22,855 nucleotides of DNA from Oehlia diaphana (GCA_003833135.1 QZLH01000466.1:64808-87662); one strand, 5' to 3'; counted from the stretch's first letter, positions 10,119 through 21,902 are shown. The notes: generated by a model from the sequence alone, not told the origin. Numbers and translations are program-made.

Positions 10119-11605
10119 ATGTCCGCCAATTTTTTTCGAAATTAAGCCAAAATTACATTGAATTATTGAAAGATGATGAATACTATGATATTACAATTGA
10201 AGTTGGTGAAGATCCTAACGTAAAAATATTTCGTGCTCACATGAATATTTTGTGTTACCGTTCTCCATATTTACGACGAATTTTAGCTTCTAATAAAAAG
10301 AAAAACGATAACGTATTTAACTCATATTAAATTACCAAATATTTCACCAGAAATATTTCAAATTATTTTAGAGTAAGTAAATTTATTATGAATTATTGTG
10401 GATAATATACTATTTTTAATATTTAATTAAATTTTTTGTATTAGATATATTTATGGTGGTGTTCTTTCGTTAAATGAGCATGACACTTCAGATTTTTTTA
10501 AAATTTTGGCCGCCGCGGATAACCTTCATCTTCAAGAACTAATTAATTATTTACAAAAATTTTTAATTGAAAATAAGTCAGAGTGGATAGTACAAAATTT
10601 TGGATTTACTCATCAAATTAGTTCAACATCTAATAATTTATTAGACCTTCAAAACTTTTGTACAAAATTAATGGCTCAATCTCCTGAAAAAATACTTTTG
10701 TCATTTAACTTCACATTACTTCCTGAAAAATCTTTAATTTCACTTATTAAAAGGGATGATTTACAAATGAAAGAGGTTGAAGTATGGGAACATGTATTAA
10801 AATGGGGACTTGCGAAGAATCCAACCCTAATTCCAGATCCTAAAACTTGGTCAGATGATGATTTCAAAAAAATGGAAAATACCTTAGAAAATTGTTTACC
10901 TTTAGTTAGATTTTTTAGTTTATCGTCTAAAGAATTCTCACAAAAAGTTCGTCCATATCAAAAACTTTTGAACCGACAACTTTATGAAGACTTAGTAGAC
11001 TCGTTCATGGATCCTGATAGTAAACCAAATGAAAATATTTTACTTCCTAGAAATATTAAAATTGAGAAAATTATTGATTCAAAAATCGTTACTAATTTGA
11101 GTATTGTTAAAATTATTTCCAGACAAATTGATAAAATGGATATCAGAAATAATTTTGCATACTTAAAAGAATCATACAAATTTAAATTATTATTAAGAGG
11201 AAGTCGGGATGGGTTTACACCTAAAGTATTTCATGAATTATGTGATGATAAACCTAATACTGTTACTTTTATTAAAATAAAGGGAATAGAGGAGATTATT
11301 GGTGGATACAATCCGATAATATGGAAATCATCTGTTGATCTGGGTGAAACTATAGACAGTTTTATTTTTTCTTTTAAAAATTACGATATTAAAGATTCGA
11401 TTATTAGTAATGTACAAGATAAAAAACATGCAGTAGTTTATGGTCCTCTTTTTGATTTGGTCATGATATTTTTATATATTCTTCCTATGAATCTACTGAT
11501 TATACTACACTTTTTTGTAAAAAAAATTATTATGAAAAAAAGATAAGAGATACTGAAGAATATTTGTCTATAGAAGATTATGAAGTGTTTCAAATTTTGA
11601 AATAA
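10119..11605 (+). pseudogene. BTB-BACK-TLDc protein, broken by three single-base shifts
   Basis: Pieces of all three domains are present in order. Exon 1 (10119-10372) carries the BTB fold (YYDITIEVGED, FRAHMNILCYRSPYLRRIL, then HIKLPNISPEIFQIIL). An intron at 10373-10444 joins in phase to YIYGGVLSL, as usual in this family. Exon 2 carries BACK (VWEHVLKWGLAKNP) and TLDc (FKLLLRGSRDGFTP, GGYNPIIWKSS, and ITS end SIEDYEVFQILK). Frame breaks: a T-run at 10130-10136 one base short, a T-run at 10316-10318 one base long, and a T-run at 11456-11458 one base short. Without the third, the frame ends in an unrelated hydrophobic tail at 11546; the family-like tail runs on in another frame to TAA at 11603. 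BTB-BACK proteins usually recruit substrates to Cullin-3 ligases. All three breaks lie in homopolymers, so assembly error is an alternative to a true pseudogene. Confidence 0.8.
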
Positions 11606-12090
11606 ATGTTTTAAAATAAATAAATGTTACCAGGTTTTAAAATTTGTACAGTACATTATTTATTTTATAATGCTTTATAGCGAAGAAATGACGTTGCTTT
11701 TTCTTGAAATAAATATTTATTTCAGCTGATCATTTACTTAATTTAAAGATCATATTGGCGAAAGTGCCCCTTTATGTTAGAGGTGATTTTAAGAGATTTT
11801 TGAAAGATGCATAAATTCAAAACTATGATCGCTTATTAAAAAATGAATTAAATCGCGAAACTCACGTAAAATAGGAATAAAAAAATCTATTATTAATTTA
11901 TAAAATCGATAGCCCAAATTCAACCTCTCGCTTTAATAATCCTGTATCTTTCTTCATTTAGCTGATATTAATTCCAGTCGTACTGGTCAAAGCTGTATCA
12001 ATTCGGGCTCGTGTTTATACTTCATGTAGCAATAGAATGTAAATTTTTATTATGATCAAATAATTTAAAACGCTAAGCTTTCCAGTAATT
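11606..12090. other. Non-coding interval after BTB pseudogene
   Basis: AT-rich, with AATAAA-type strings just after the TLDc stop (11601-11628) that could be its poly(A) region. I see no open frame of note, no repeat pair and no RNA gene. Confidence 0.5.
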
Positions 12091-12240
12091 GATAAAATGC
12101 TATTTACCTTCTATTTACAAAATATTACCTACTTTTAATGGAATACTATTTAATTTTACTTGTCTTTGATAGAATACTATTTATCTTCTTTATACAAAAT
12201 ACTACTTTTTTTAATAGGGTACTATTTACTTTCTTATTAT
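12091..12240. repeat. Two direct copies of a 77-bp unit
   Basis: GATAAAATGCTATTTACCTTC (12091) and GATAGAATACTATTTATCTTC (12168) start two units that continue with TACAAAATA, a T-rich block and GG-TACTATTTA. The array ends about 20 bp before the ATG of the RRM-like frame at 12259. Repeated units directly upstream of a retroelement ORF1 would be expected for a monomer-type 5' promoter, but two diverged copies cannot prove it. Confidence 0.7.
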
Positions 12241-12258
12241 AAGATATACTTATATCAA

Positions 12259-12903
12259 ATGGATCTTATTTCACCGAAGGAGTTCGTAAATACTTTCTAC
12301 AAAGATATATCTAAGTTTCTATCTAAAAACTTTAATAAGATAGAGAAAAGTAAGCGCCATGTTGTCCAAGAAAACGTCGAGCAGGTATTTAAACTAACTA
12401 CAAAGAGCAAAAAGGTTTTCGATATTATAGCTCAAGAAATAAATATGCCGGTCGAGACGATAACGCTGTTACTGGAAAATAGTGTGGAGTTCTCATAAAA
12501 TATACGTGGACAATATGAAACGTATAAGCAGCGACACCGAAAAACTACGGACGAAGAGAATACAAGTCACGTGCTTCGAAAATGATTATATAAAGCTAGT
12601 GAAGAATGAGTTGGGCGTAAAACTGGAGAGAGCACATTTAAAAAATCAAGAAATAGACGGCGATCCTCCAAAAAAAGCAGGTGTGATAAGTGGGAAAAAG
12701 ACAAGGAGAAGGCACACGATCTGTTTTTCTACGATGTTCCACGGTATTGGAAGGATGAAGATATAGTTGCGCATTTGTCAAAGGTTGGAAAAGTGGTAAA
12801 AATCCAAGTAAAACAACGATACAAATACAAGTCCGTTAGAGCACAAATAATTCTGAATGAGAATTTCGAAGGATCAGTAATCATATCAATTGTCAGCCAA
12901 TAA
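12259..12903 (+). pseudogene. Broken ORF with RRM-like end, probable retroelement ORF1 remnant
   Basis: An ATG at 12259 opens a Lys-rich helical stretch (MDLISPKEFV..., then SKRHVVQENVEQVFKL) that stops at 12498. The sense continues in the next frame from about 12482 (Asp-Asn-Met-Lys-Arg...) to about 12680, then returns to the first frame near GATAAGTGGG for an RRM-like fold (DLFFYDVPRYW, DEDIVAHLSKVG, YKSVRAQIIL), ending at TAA 12901-12903. So at least two shifts interrupt it. Base composition is less AT-rich than its flanks. Short RRM-bearing proteins of this kind are ORF1 partners of LINE-type elements in many lineages, and this pattern resembles ones repeated through Rhizophagus genomes; that link is from memory. 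The fold after the RRM core is cut short. No reverse transcriptase follows. Confidence 0.55.
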
Positions 12904-13544
12904 ATTAAACTACGCCACTTAAATATACTTTTGGTGACCACTTTACATTTATTCTATATATACTCGCATCAATACTCTATAAATATTTTGACGGATCATA
13001 GTACTTGGGACAATGGGTTAGACGTGATTTAAATAATAATATACATAATAAAAAGAGGGATAGACGCGATTCTACATAAGTAAAAGGGGGCTTAAACGCA
13101 TAAAAAAGGAATTTTTTAGAGTTTTTTAGAGAATCAGATTACGTAACATTAATAGTTTAGGGAAACAATTAAGGTCCAATTTCCCCAATCAGCCGATATG
13201 ATAGCAAATGTCTTATTAGGTGATACGACGCCGCAGCAGATCTCAAAGGATTATTATTCTTAAAATATTTTCGCCGTTTATTGTAAGAATGTAGATTTAT
13301 GTACTAGGATACGCTACAAATTATTTCTTCATTGCAACTAATTAAATTCTAACATTATGTCGTGATTATCATATTATATTTAAATTTGTAGAATTTTTAA
13401 ATTTAAAATAAAGGCTGAATTTGAATATCGTACGAGGTGAGGCATCTGATATAATTAATTATTTTTATGTGTAAAGATTGCCTAATAATAAAAATGAGTA
13501 AACCGATGAAGTCCGTCACTTATTATAAATCTGTGTAATTATAA

Positions 13545-13554
13545 ATCACGTGAT
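13545..13554. promoter_or_regulatory. ATCACGTGAT palindrome
   Basis: Perfect 10-bp palindrome with CACGTG core; one of four TCACGTGA sites in the window. No gene start adjoins it. Confidence 0.3.
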
Positions 13555-14361
13555 ACAGTATAAATAATAAAAAATTGCGTTACTACTTACGATACAAAAT
13601 AAGTAGAAAAGAATTACATGGGTTACAGATCAAAATTGTCTAGTACATAACAATAGAATATACCTCGCCAGAATACACACTATTTAGGATCTTCGTTCCC
13701 TATGATTATTTCTTTATTGCAAAGAAGCCGATTTCCAATTAGATCCTTATGACAGTAAAACCTTCCTTCATTGGCAATTCACATCTAGTAATTTAAATGA
13801 CTGAGTTGATTTACTTAATATTGGTTACTATATTTTTATGAATATTTATTAAAATAATTTTTTTGCATATTGTAATTTATGAGTTTTTATGATTGTTGGA
13901 GATTATTATCATTTTATAATGTTTTATTTATTTATTTATTTTTTTTTATAATATAAATATATATTATTAAAAAAATTATTTTTAAATTTAATAAAATTAG
14001 TATTACATTCTTGGATTTTAAGTCTTATGTTAAATTAAAAAATGTATAGATTGTGGGAATTCGCCCTGCCGATCATAAAAGAACGTATTATTTTGATCGT
14101 ACTTAAGAGTTATAAATCCAAGATAAGTCACTAAAACATATGAGGAAGTATCAACTATCTCTTACAGTTCAAATAAATTAAAATACGGCGATCCTTAAAA
14201 TAAACAAACATTACATTTCTCTCATTTGTAAAAATAAAAATAATTATTAATATAAATTTAAATCGTATTTTATAAAATTGCTATATTTATTATGTGCAGA
14301 ATTCGGAATAAGTATGTTTCGTGGGCGTTATATATTTAATGGTTTGTTTTTCCTTTAATTC

Positions 14362-14379
14362 TTTTTTTTGGGGGGGGGG
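14362..14379. repeat. T8-G10 homopolymer junction
   Basis: Eight T followed by ten G. It is the only long G-run that I see in this AT-rich window. Confidence 0.85.
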
Positions 14380-14846
14380 AATTTGAAACTGTCCAATAAA
14401 GTATATCATCATACAAAAAATAGAATGTTCTAGAGAATATAAAAAATAAAGTTGGAATTAGTTTAGTCTATCAGCGAATAACGTAATATTTAATTAAAAT
14501 TAAAACCTTTAAATCCCGAAATATCCGGCTAAATAAGATCGACTAACCAAATTAATCATAAACCAACTTGGCTGAGTTGACTCGTGTTAATTGCTTTAAC
14601 CTAATTAGATTTAGGTTATTAGGAAAATCATTCTTAAATGAATATCTAAACCAAAAATTGTTAAATTAAATAATAATTCATATTTAAAAAATTTATGCAT
14701 AAACGGTTATCATTATTACAATGGTAATGTAATTTTCGAATTTTTTTTTTTTTTTTTTTTTGATAAAAAGAAAATGGCAAAAAGCTTTGTTTCATATAAT
14801 GTTGAATATTTGTTTTATTTTCGTACCTTTTTTTTCTTTATTTTCC

Positions 14847-14870
14847 TTTTTTTTTTTAAAAAAAAAAAAA
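14847..14870. repeat. T11-A13 homopolymer junction
   Basis: Eleven T directly followed by thirteen A, at the position matching the T9-A12 junction of copy 1 (2859-2879). The type of tract has been kept though its length has changed. Confidence 0.85.
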
Positions 14871-15321
14871 GTTAAAAGTTTTAGTACCGTATATTTTTCC
14901 CCGTTCTTTCAGTGGATGGAATTCGTGCAGAAAATTATTTTACCAAAATAGTATCGGAGATAATTATGGCTGGCTTTAGCCTCAAAGTGCATTAGTTAAT
15001 ATTTACAAAATAGGAATAAAACGATTAAATTTCTATTTTTTTGTACATTGTATGTATGTAATCTTGCATTGTCATCACTCACTATATGGTTAGCTCACAA
15101 ATTCTTAGTTTACTGATTTAGGAATTTTCAATGAAAAATATTAATTTGTCATTCATAAAAATAATAATTATTCTCTGTGTTAGGACCCGATCAAATACAA
15201 TAATCAATAAGGTAAATTTGTATAGCACAATAACATGTGGATCCTTCCTTTTTTTTGATAATGCCAGACAACATTACGTCTGAAGAGGCTGATCTCTTAT
15301 TGCTCGGGTCACCTTCTGTGT

Positions 15322-15340
15322 TATAAATTGAGTAACTTTC
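15322..15340 (+). promoter_or_regulatory. Core promoter, copy 2: TATAAAT then GAGTAACTTTC
   Basis: TATAAAT (15322-15328) directly followed by TGAGTAACTTTC, 93 nt before the ATG at 15421. It matches the block before copy 1 (3234-3253), where the ATG is about 40 nt closer. The 5' leader has changed in length while the TATA block has been kept. Confidence 0.5.
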
Positions 15341-15420
15341 GAAATTTTTATTTCCCGTCTTTTATCTAATAAAATCATAATATTATTGATAATTCGAAAA
15401 AATACTTTTAAGCAAAAAAC

Positions 15421-18400
15421 ATGAACGACCTTTCTGAGATCAAAGTTATCAAACAACATGAAAATACTTTTTTAGATTATTTTAAAGACGAAGACCCGAT
15501 TTCTAAAGTAGATTATGGAAAAAATGTTATCACTGAGAAGGAAAATTATCGAATTAAAATTTGTCAAGATGGAAAATTTGCTGCTACATTCGATACAGGT
15601 AAAATAGAGATTATAAAATATTTATGTGTCCCTTAATATAAATTGATAATTTTTTTTTTTTTTTTTGCTTTGTTTTAAAATAAATAAATCAATAGCAAAC
15701 CTTCGGATCAAAATATTACAAAACACTGATTATTGTCCATTTATAAACGACAAGAAAAAGGATCCCTCCAGCAATGAGAATAAATCTGATGATTCCGTCA
15801 AAATTGATAAGACAATCGCTTATTTTAAAATAAATTTTGATTTTATTATTGAAACGTTTTATAGTACCGATTGCTCTACAAATAGTGATGAAAAGATAAC
15901 AAAAGAAAAGAAAAGTGATTTAAAAGAAGATAAAAAGAAATATAAATGGTCTCTTGATATATCCAATATGCACAAGAAGAAAAATAACAAATATTTTATT
16001 CTTTTCGCTATATCTCGCATAAAAGTTGATGAGGATATGAAAGGAACAGAGAATAATAATGATGATAAAAATAAACTTGATAAAACGAAATATGAACCAA
16101 CTAACAAATGTAAATTACATGATGAAAATATAAGAACACCAAATAAAAGTAATAAAGGAATTGCTATTTATCGTATTGAACTACGAAAAGAAGGAGCGGA
16201 TAATTATATTCTTACCGCTATAACTCGGTTTTATTCTAATAACATTTCAGGAATATGTAGATTCATATATTCAAGTGATGATGAAAAATCAAAATCAAAT
16301 GATGTTAATGTTGAAAAATCAAGCGATATTGAACTAAAAAGATTTATAATATTAAATTTCCGTGGAATATACAGTATTAAATTTGATGATAATTTTGATT
16401 TTTTAGATTTTAATGAAAAATTTAAATATCCACAAATTATTAGATTTGTATTGGATAATTGGTATACATTAGATGAATTTTCTGATTGTACGAATAGGCT
16501 TCTTACGTGTATTTACGATAAATATTTTGTGATTACAAAATATATAAGTGGCACGCAATCGCTTGAAGGTATTTATTTATTTATCTCGTTTTAATAATCC
16601 TAAAGATATATTAATATGATATGTTTTTCTAGTTTATGATCTAGCAAAAATGGAACACGAAATTGATGCAAAATTTGTTGGAAATATCGTAAATGAATAT
16701 AATCATTATTTTTTTGCAATTAGTGGGTTACTACTTTGTTTTACTCAAGTTAATACTATTAAGTAAGTTATTTGATTCACTTATTAATTTATTGACGTTG
16801 TAAAATTTAATTAATTAATTTAAATTTTTTAGGTTGTTTTATATGGAGAATGGTTTACAAGTTGCATCAAAAAAATTTGATGGAATCAAAAAAATATATT
16901 TATTAGAATTTTTTGATAATGATGAAAAATTATTTATTATAGGAGAATGTCCGAATGAAATGATTAAAGTTATAATTTGGGATCTATATGATACCGGCAA
17001 ATATGAATTAATAGAGTTAGACGATTTTCCAATTACTAAAGCTAATATAGATGATATTTATACTCGTTTAGCCATAACTTCAGGAAATATTTTACAAGTT
17101 GATGATAATGGAAATGTTTCATCGGTTCTTAAAAAAATTAAAAAATTGAAAGAGGAAAAGGAGAAAAAGGACGAAAAGGAAAAGTTGAATAAAGTTGCAG
17201 ATCAATTAAAAAAAGTTTTTGGAAAAAAACCAAATGGAAAAGATGATATAAATCATACTATATATTATGATGAAAAAACAAATTTCAAGCAAATAGTTAA
17301 TGATAGAGAACCATGGGTACCAGGTAGTTGTGAACGAACTTCTTATTGTCTGTATTATAATGAAGAAGGAACAAAAATAGAATCTTTACAGCTTATTGTT
17401 GGTGCATCAACTGTTCAAATTTGGCATGAAATAAAAGATAATAGTAAAAACGAAGATGAACTTCCTAATAAAGGAGAAGCCTTTCTTGAATATATATGGT
17501 CAAATCGTATTCCAGTAAAGCAAGAAGGAAAGAAAACGAGATTAAGAATTGAAAAGTTTGAATATGGACCAAATTATGGATCAAAAAGTAAAATAAATGA
17601 TTTTTATTTAAAGGTTTATTGGAATTATACAATGAATGATAATAATGAAATAATTCGTGAAAAAGTGATTCAAGGAAAAGATATTGAAAAATTTCAAACA
17701 GTAAGACACGCTTGCAAAGCATTAGAACATATAAGAAAACGTTATAAAAGTAAAATCGATGCGGATAATTATAAAGTAAGTTAAATAAAAAAGAATTTTA
17801 TTATTGTTCATTTATTTATTTATTTATTTATTTTTTTGGAAATAATGCTTTTAATACCCATTAACACTTCTTTATAATTAAAAAGCATGAGAGGTTGACT
17901 AACTATATCGAACATATTATCTGGAGATTTGCTAAATATGAACCAGAAAATTTCAGATTATTAGATGTTCGATATAATCTTATGAAAAATTTAATACTTG
18001 CTGATTGTGATCGTTTAATAAAATTTATACTATTTGGATATGAAGACACAGCCAGAGATAAAATTGATTACAGACATGTACCAAGCAATAAATCATGGCC
18101 GGGAAAAAAGTTTTTAAAAGATGATGATTTTGACTTTGACGACAAAAGGGATTTAGAGCTAAAAAAGCCAGAAAATAATATGGAACTAGCAATTTATTAT
18201 TGTAGAGGTAAATCTAACGTAAATTATAATTAATAATACTACAACATAAAGTAACATTATTTTATTTATAGGTCGTGAACTTAAAGATGCAATTATTGTT
18301 GCATATTTTTTGGAATATTATTCTAGAAATCCAACTAATTGTGTGGGTTGGTTGTGTACAGTTTCTAAGGCAATTCCTTTATTATTTAAATATAATTATG

Positions 18401-20624
18401 GTTCGTTTTCCTTTTCTAATTCTAATTTTTATTTCATCCAAAAAGTTTATGAAATTAATATTTTTTTTTACATAAAACTTAGACGATTTTGCCAGAAAGT
18501 TATTTATCAGATGTTTTGCAGATCAGGGTAACCTCTCGGGTCAAGATCCTGATGAAATTATTCCGAAAGAATACTTAGAAAGGTACAATAATGACACCAA
18601 ATTTAGAGCTTTGATACCTATGGTTAAGTTGAAGTCTGATGAATGTGTTAAACTTAAGTGGTACGATCATAATTGGATTTGGACCAAATTTAAAAATTTA
18701 AAAAATAAATTCAAAGAATATAGAAACTTCGAAAAATCACCATTAGCTTTACGAGTTGTTCCATTTCCTGGTTTTACTATAAATAACATTAAGAAGGACA
18801 AAAAAAATTATAACTTATTCGAAAACATTTTAGATCGTCTTACGTTTATACTTATACCACGACGGAACCAAATCAAATGGAATGAAACGTATAAGTTGAG
18901 TCCTTTTTCTAGGATGGTATTGTGTGAGAATAATGATGATATTTATGACAATCCAGCAATTGAAGCAGTTATCGATTTTCGTTGGCAGAAAGCAAAAAAG
19001 TTCTTGTATTCTCTCTGTCTTCGTTTTTTCATCTTTGCCATTTGTTTTATATTAGTTAGTTTGGCATATTTGGATCGTAGTTTTATTGCAAATGGAAATT
19101 TTTTATTAGTTTTAATTGTTGTATTCTATTATTTGGCAATTTATCGATTTATTATTGAAGTGAAACAGATTCGCTATCGTGGACTTAAAAAATATTTTTT
19201 TGACTTACTTGATATTGTTGATATGGTTTCTATTATACTTCCTGTAACGGTAATGTCGATAATGCTTTATGATTTTCAACTTTCTGATGGCTTTGGAATT
19301 ATTGAAGAAACTGGTTCTAGATTAGTTGTAGAGATATCATTCTCAATTTTCTTAATTTGGATTCAATTTGTAAGTTTTTTGTTTATAAATAAATATACAA
19401 ATCTTTTTTATGTAACGTTAATTAACCAATTTTAATAATTTTAGATATTATTTCTCCGTTTAAGATCAGGTAAAAAGAATATATTTTATTTAATTATTAT
19501 TTTTTTTAAACGAATTATTAATTATTATATTTTTTCTTCCATTATACATTAGATATTGGAATTTATATTTATTATGTCGTAATTATTTTCGAAGCAATAA
19601 TTCCATTTCTTTGGTTTATGTTAGCTGTGATAATTGCATTTGCACACACAATGTATTTAAATATTTTCTCATTATTTTCTAATTTATTGATTTCTTTTCA
19701 TATTTCAATAATTTCAATATAATTTATTTTTCTTTATTTTATAATATATATAGGTTCATTCTACTTAGAGATCCTGGAAACATAAAAATTAAAGAATCTA
19801 CATATAGTGGATTTGCTACAAATTCATTAACAAATGAGACACTTAATATTGATCTTAAATCTGATTTTGATCCCAAATCTAGTGATGATAATCCATTTTC
19901 AACTTTTAATACAGCAATGGAAGCCGCATATTTTTGGATTAGTGGTAATTGGGTTCAAAGAGATAATTTTAGTAATTGGGCTGTTGACTTTTTTACCTTG
20001 ATTGCTAGTATATTTCTTGTAATCATTCTACAAAACATCTTGATTGCTTTTATGAAGTAAGTAATTTTTTTGCAACTTTAATAACTTATTTGATATTTTC
20101 TTATATTTATTATTTTCTTTTCTTTATTTAGTGGTGTTTATGTAACAGCAGGAACTAAAGGCAAACAAAAATTATTGAGATATCAAGCAAATTATATAGC
20201 AACTTTTGAAGCATTACATGCTCATTTTTCTGATTCTGAACTTGAATGTGAACCAAAACGTATATATTACTTTAGTCAAGCTAAAAATTTTGAAGATTGG
20301 TATAATACGAAACAAGGTGAACAAGGTGTTATTTATAAAGAATTTGAAGAAGCATCTATGTTTACAATAAGTAGTATTTATAAAGAAATAGATTATGACA
20401 AATATTCAATTTTTACATATAATGATAATATTAAAACGATAATTGAAGATTTTATTAATTTAGGTAATGATGTGAATGTTAATACTGAGGATTTAATTAA
20501 AAGAGTTATAGATAAAAATTCAATTGATGAAATTGAAGGAATTGAAGATATTAAAGTTGATTTAGAAACTAAAGTTAGAAAATTGAATTATATATTAGAG
20601 AAATTGAAGAAACATTCTTTGTAA
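15421..20624 (+). CDS. TRP-like ion channel with WD-like N-terminal region, copy 2 (11 exons)
   Basis: Tandem paralogue of the gene at 3288-8365; about 1460 residues. Exons: 15421-15598, 15696-16568, 16633-16762, 16833-17775, 17886-18207, 18272-18400, 18483-19369, 19445-19469, 19553-19652, 19754-20056, 20132-20624. Intron phases match copy 1 throughout. The N-terminal region has ICQDGKFAATFD, GIAIYRIEL, STVQIW and Lys/Asp/Asn-rich insertions. It is followed by NPAIEAVIDFRWQKAKKF just before S1 (about 1034-1056), then S2-S5, the pore loop FWISGNW (filter about 1259-1262) and S6 ending QNILIAFMNGVY (about 1289-1300). The C-terminus is charged and helical. Without intron 6 (18401-18482, 82 nt) the frame would close at 18531, so that intron must be removed, or the gene is broken. 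Its donor, GTTCGT, is the only one that does not start GTA. I judge the gene intact; a one-base excess in the A4 run at 18474-18477 is the alternative. Confidence 0.8.
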
Positions 20625-20680
20625 ATTTTATTGTGAATTTATTTTAAATTCTGCAATATTTTTCATTTATTTATATTTCA

Positions 20681-20686
20681 AATAAA
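20681..20686 (+). terminator. AATAAA poly(A) signal of copy 2
   Basis: AATAAA lies 57 nt after the stop, after TTCATTTATTTATATTTC, the same setting as in copy 1. The resemblance to DNA behind copy 1 continues to about 20790 (AATCAAACC, TTTATGGGCG). Confidence 0.5.
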
Positions 20687-21237
20687 ATTATTATTTATCT
20701 TATTTTTATTCTTCTTTATTTTATTTATTCATCCGGCTTCATAATTATTTAAGTCATTAATCAAACCTTTTTTATGGGCGACAATCATTTTAATAATGTG
20801 ATATGTACGTGATTGTGAGTATTCTCATAAAGAGTTTAACACAAAATATTTATCTAAATTTTTTCAATTTGCACGTTAAACATTTCCAAACCTCCGGTAC
20901 CAATTTCTTGAAAGTTATTAAATTCGTTTTATTTGAAATATTTTAATTGATTTTTATCAATAGTTTCTTCAATCCAATTAATCCATTCATTTTTATTCTC
21001 AGTATCATGCATTTGACATTTTCAGAAATATTGAATAATAATAATTGACTGAAAAGTTTTTAAGAAAACATAAATTGAACGGTAGAAATTTTGTATTTAA
21101 CGAAAATTAAGTATTTTATGCAATTTTTTTTTTTTTTCTCCGATTTATAGTCGCACAACGTCGCTAGTATCACCAAACAAATAAGTCATCAATACTTCAT
21201 CAATCATTCGATATTTTCAACCGCAGTACTGAACGAA

Positions 21238-21300
21238 CCCTGTAAAAAAATTTATCCGTAATTTCTGTAAAATTCCGTGATTTACGGTACGGAAGAATTT
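21238..21300. repeat. CCGTAATTT/ACGG repeat block, possible transposon terminus
   Basis: It begins CCCTGTAAAAAAATTTA and continues with TCCGTAATTT, TTCCGTGATTTACGG and TACGGAA, so ACGG and CCGT words face each other several times. Nested CCGT/ACGG ends behind a CCCTGTA start are typical of MITE-like ends. I find no matching second end in the window, so the call is tentative. Confidence 0.4.
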
Positions 21301-21309
21301 TTATAATTA

Positions 21310-21378
21310 TCACCGGGGTGATGATCACCGGTGACTGAAATTACGACGATCGACCAGCATTAAAAAATATAGTGCTGG
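21310..21378. repeat. Two adjacent inverted repeats
   Basis: TCACCGGGGTGA (21310-21321) is followed by the perfect palindrome TCACCGGTGA (21325-21334). CCAGCA (21354-21359) pairs with TGCTGG (21373-21378) across 13 nt. Together with the block just upstream they form a dense patch of secondary structure. Confidence 0.7.
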
Positions 21379-21902
21379 TAAAAATTGATAAGTCTGGCCA
21401 ACGGTGATGAACCCCCGGGAAAATAACAAAATCTAAGCAATTTTCATGTTTCAAGGTTATAAATTCCGCGAATATGATGGGATCGGAATATATAACGAAA
21501 AAACAATCAAATAAGTTTACTTGTAAACCCTTTGAAAGAAAATATTCATTTACATAATATAGAGTATGATGAACAATATATTAGATTAGTAATTTGATAT
21601 CGAAATGAAATTTAAGATTTAACCATAGAAAAAGGAATAATTTTCTCAAGATTATTTAGAACTGAAGTCAATTATTTTTTGTGGCAATAGTACAATAGTA
21701 GTAGTTGTAGTTCTTCGAGTGATACAGTATAATATATTTTATAAAATTTTTCTAATATATAAAATTTTCGTTAAGATTTGATCCGCCTATGATCTACAGA
21801 ACACTACTATATAAATTCGGGGAAAATTGTTATCACAAAAATAAATTAAATAGGCGAAATTTTTGCAAATCAAAATCATAAAGCATCATGTTGTGATACC
21901 AA

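Larger units (their letters stand above)
12904..14514. other. Long interval with no recognised gene
   Basis: AT-rich, no coding signal that I can support. A short open frame at about 13157-13262 (with DTTPQQISKDYYS near its end) is too small to call. Near-repeats with TAGACG-GATT and AAAAG-GGG occur at about 13019-13105. A T8-G10 run lies at 14362-14379 and a TCACGTGA palindrome at 13546. No RNA gene or terminal inverted repeat was seen. Confidence 0.5.
14515..15420 (+). repeat. 5' flank of duplicated unit, copy 2
   Basis: Aligns in ordered patches with 2285-3287 (CTAACCAAATTAAT at 14543, TAACCTAATTAG, CTAAACCAAAAAT, ATAAACGGTTATCATTATTACA, AATTCGTGC). It holds a T21 run at 14741-14761 and a T11-A13 junction at 14847-14870. 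The open frame at 14760-14951 is only a product of these homopolymers. The last 400 bases are less similar to copy 1 except at the TATA block. Confidence 0.7.

Noticed and set aside
13157..13262. Plus-strand open frame of about 35 codons with DTTPQQISKDYYS near the end
   Set aside because: Codon use looks reasonable, but it is too short, has no in-frame start with support, and I recognise no family.
14760..14951. Open frame in the 5' flank of copy 2
   Set aside because: Made by T-runs and A-runs (poly-Phe and poly-Lys); the matching flank of copy 1 has no such frame.
18310..18531. Premature stop or frameshift in channel copy 2
   Set aside because: The frame closes at 18531 only if 18401-18482 is read as exon. 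Removing it as a GT-AG intron restores the frame, and copy 1 has GT and AG at the same places. One extra A at 18474-18477 would also explain it, so the point is kept open in the gene entry.
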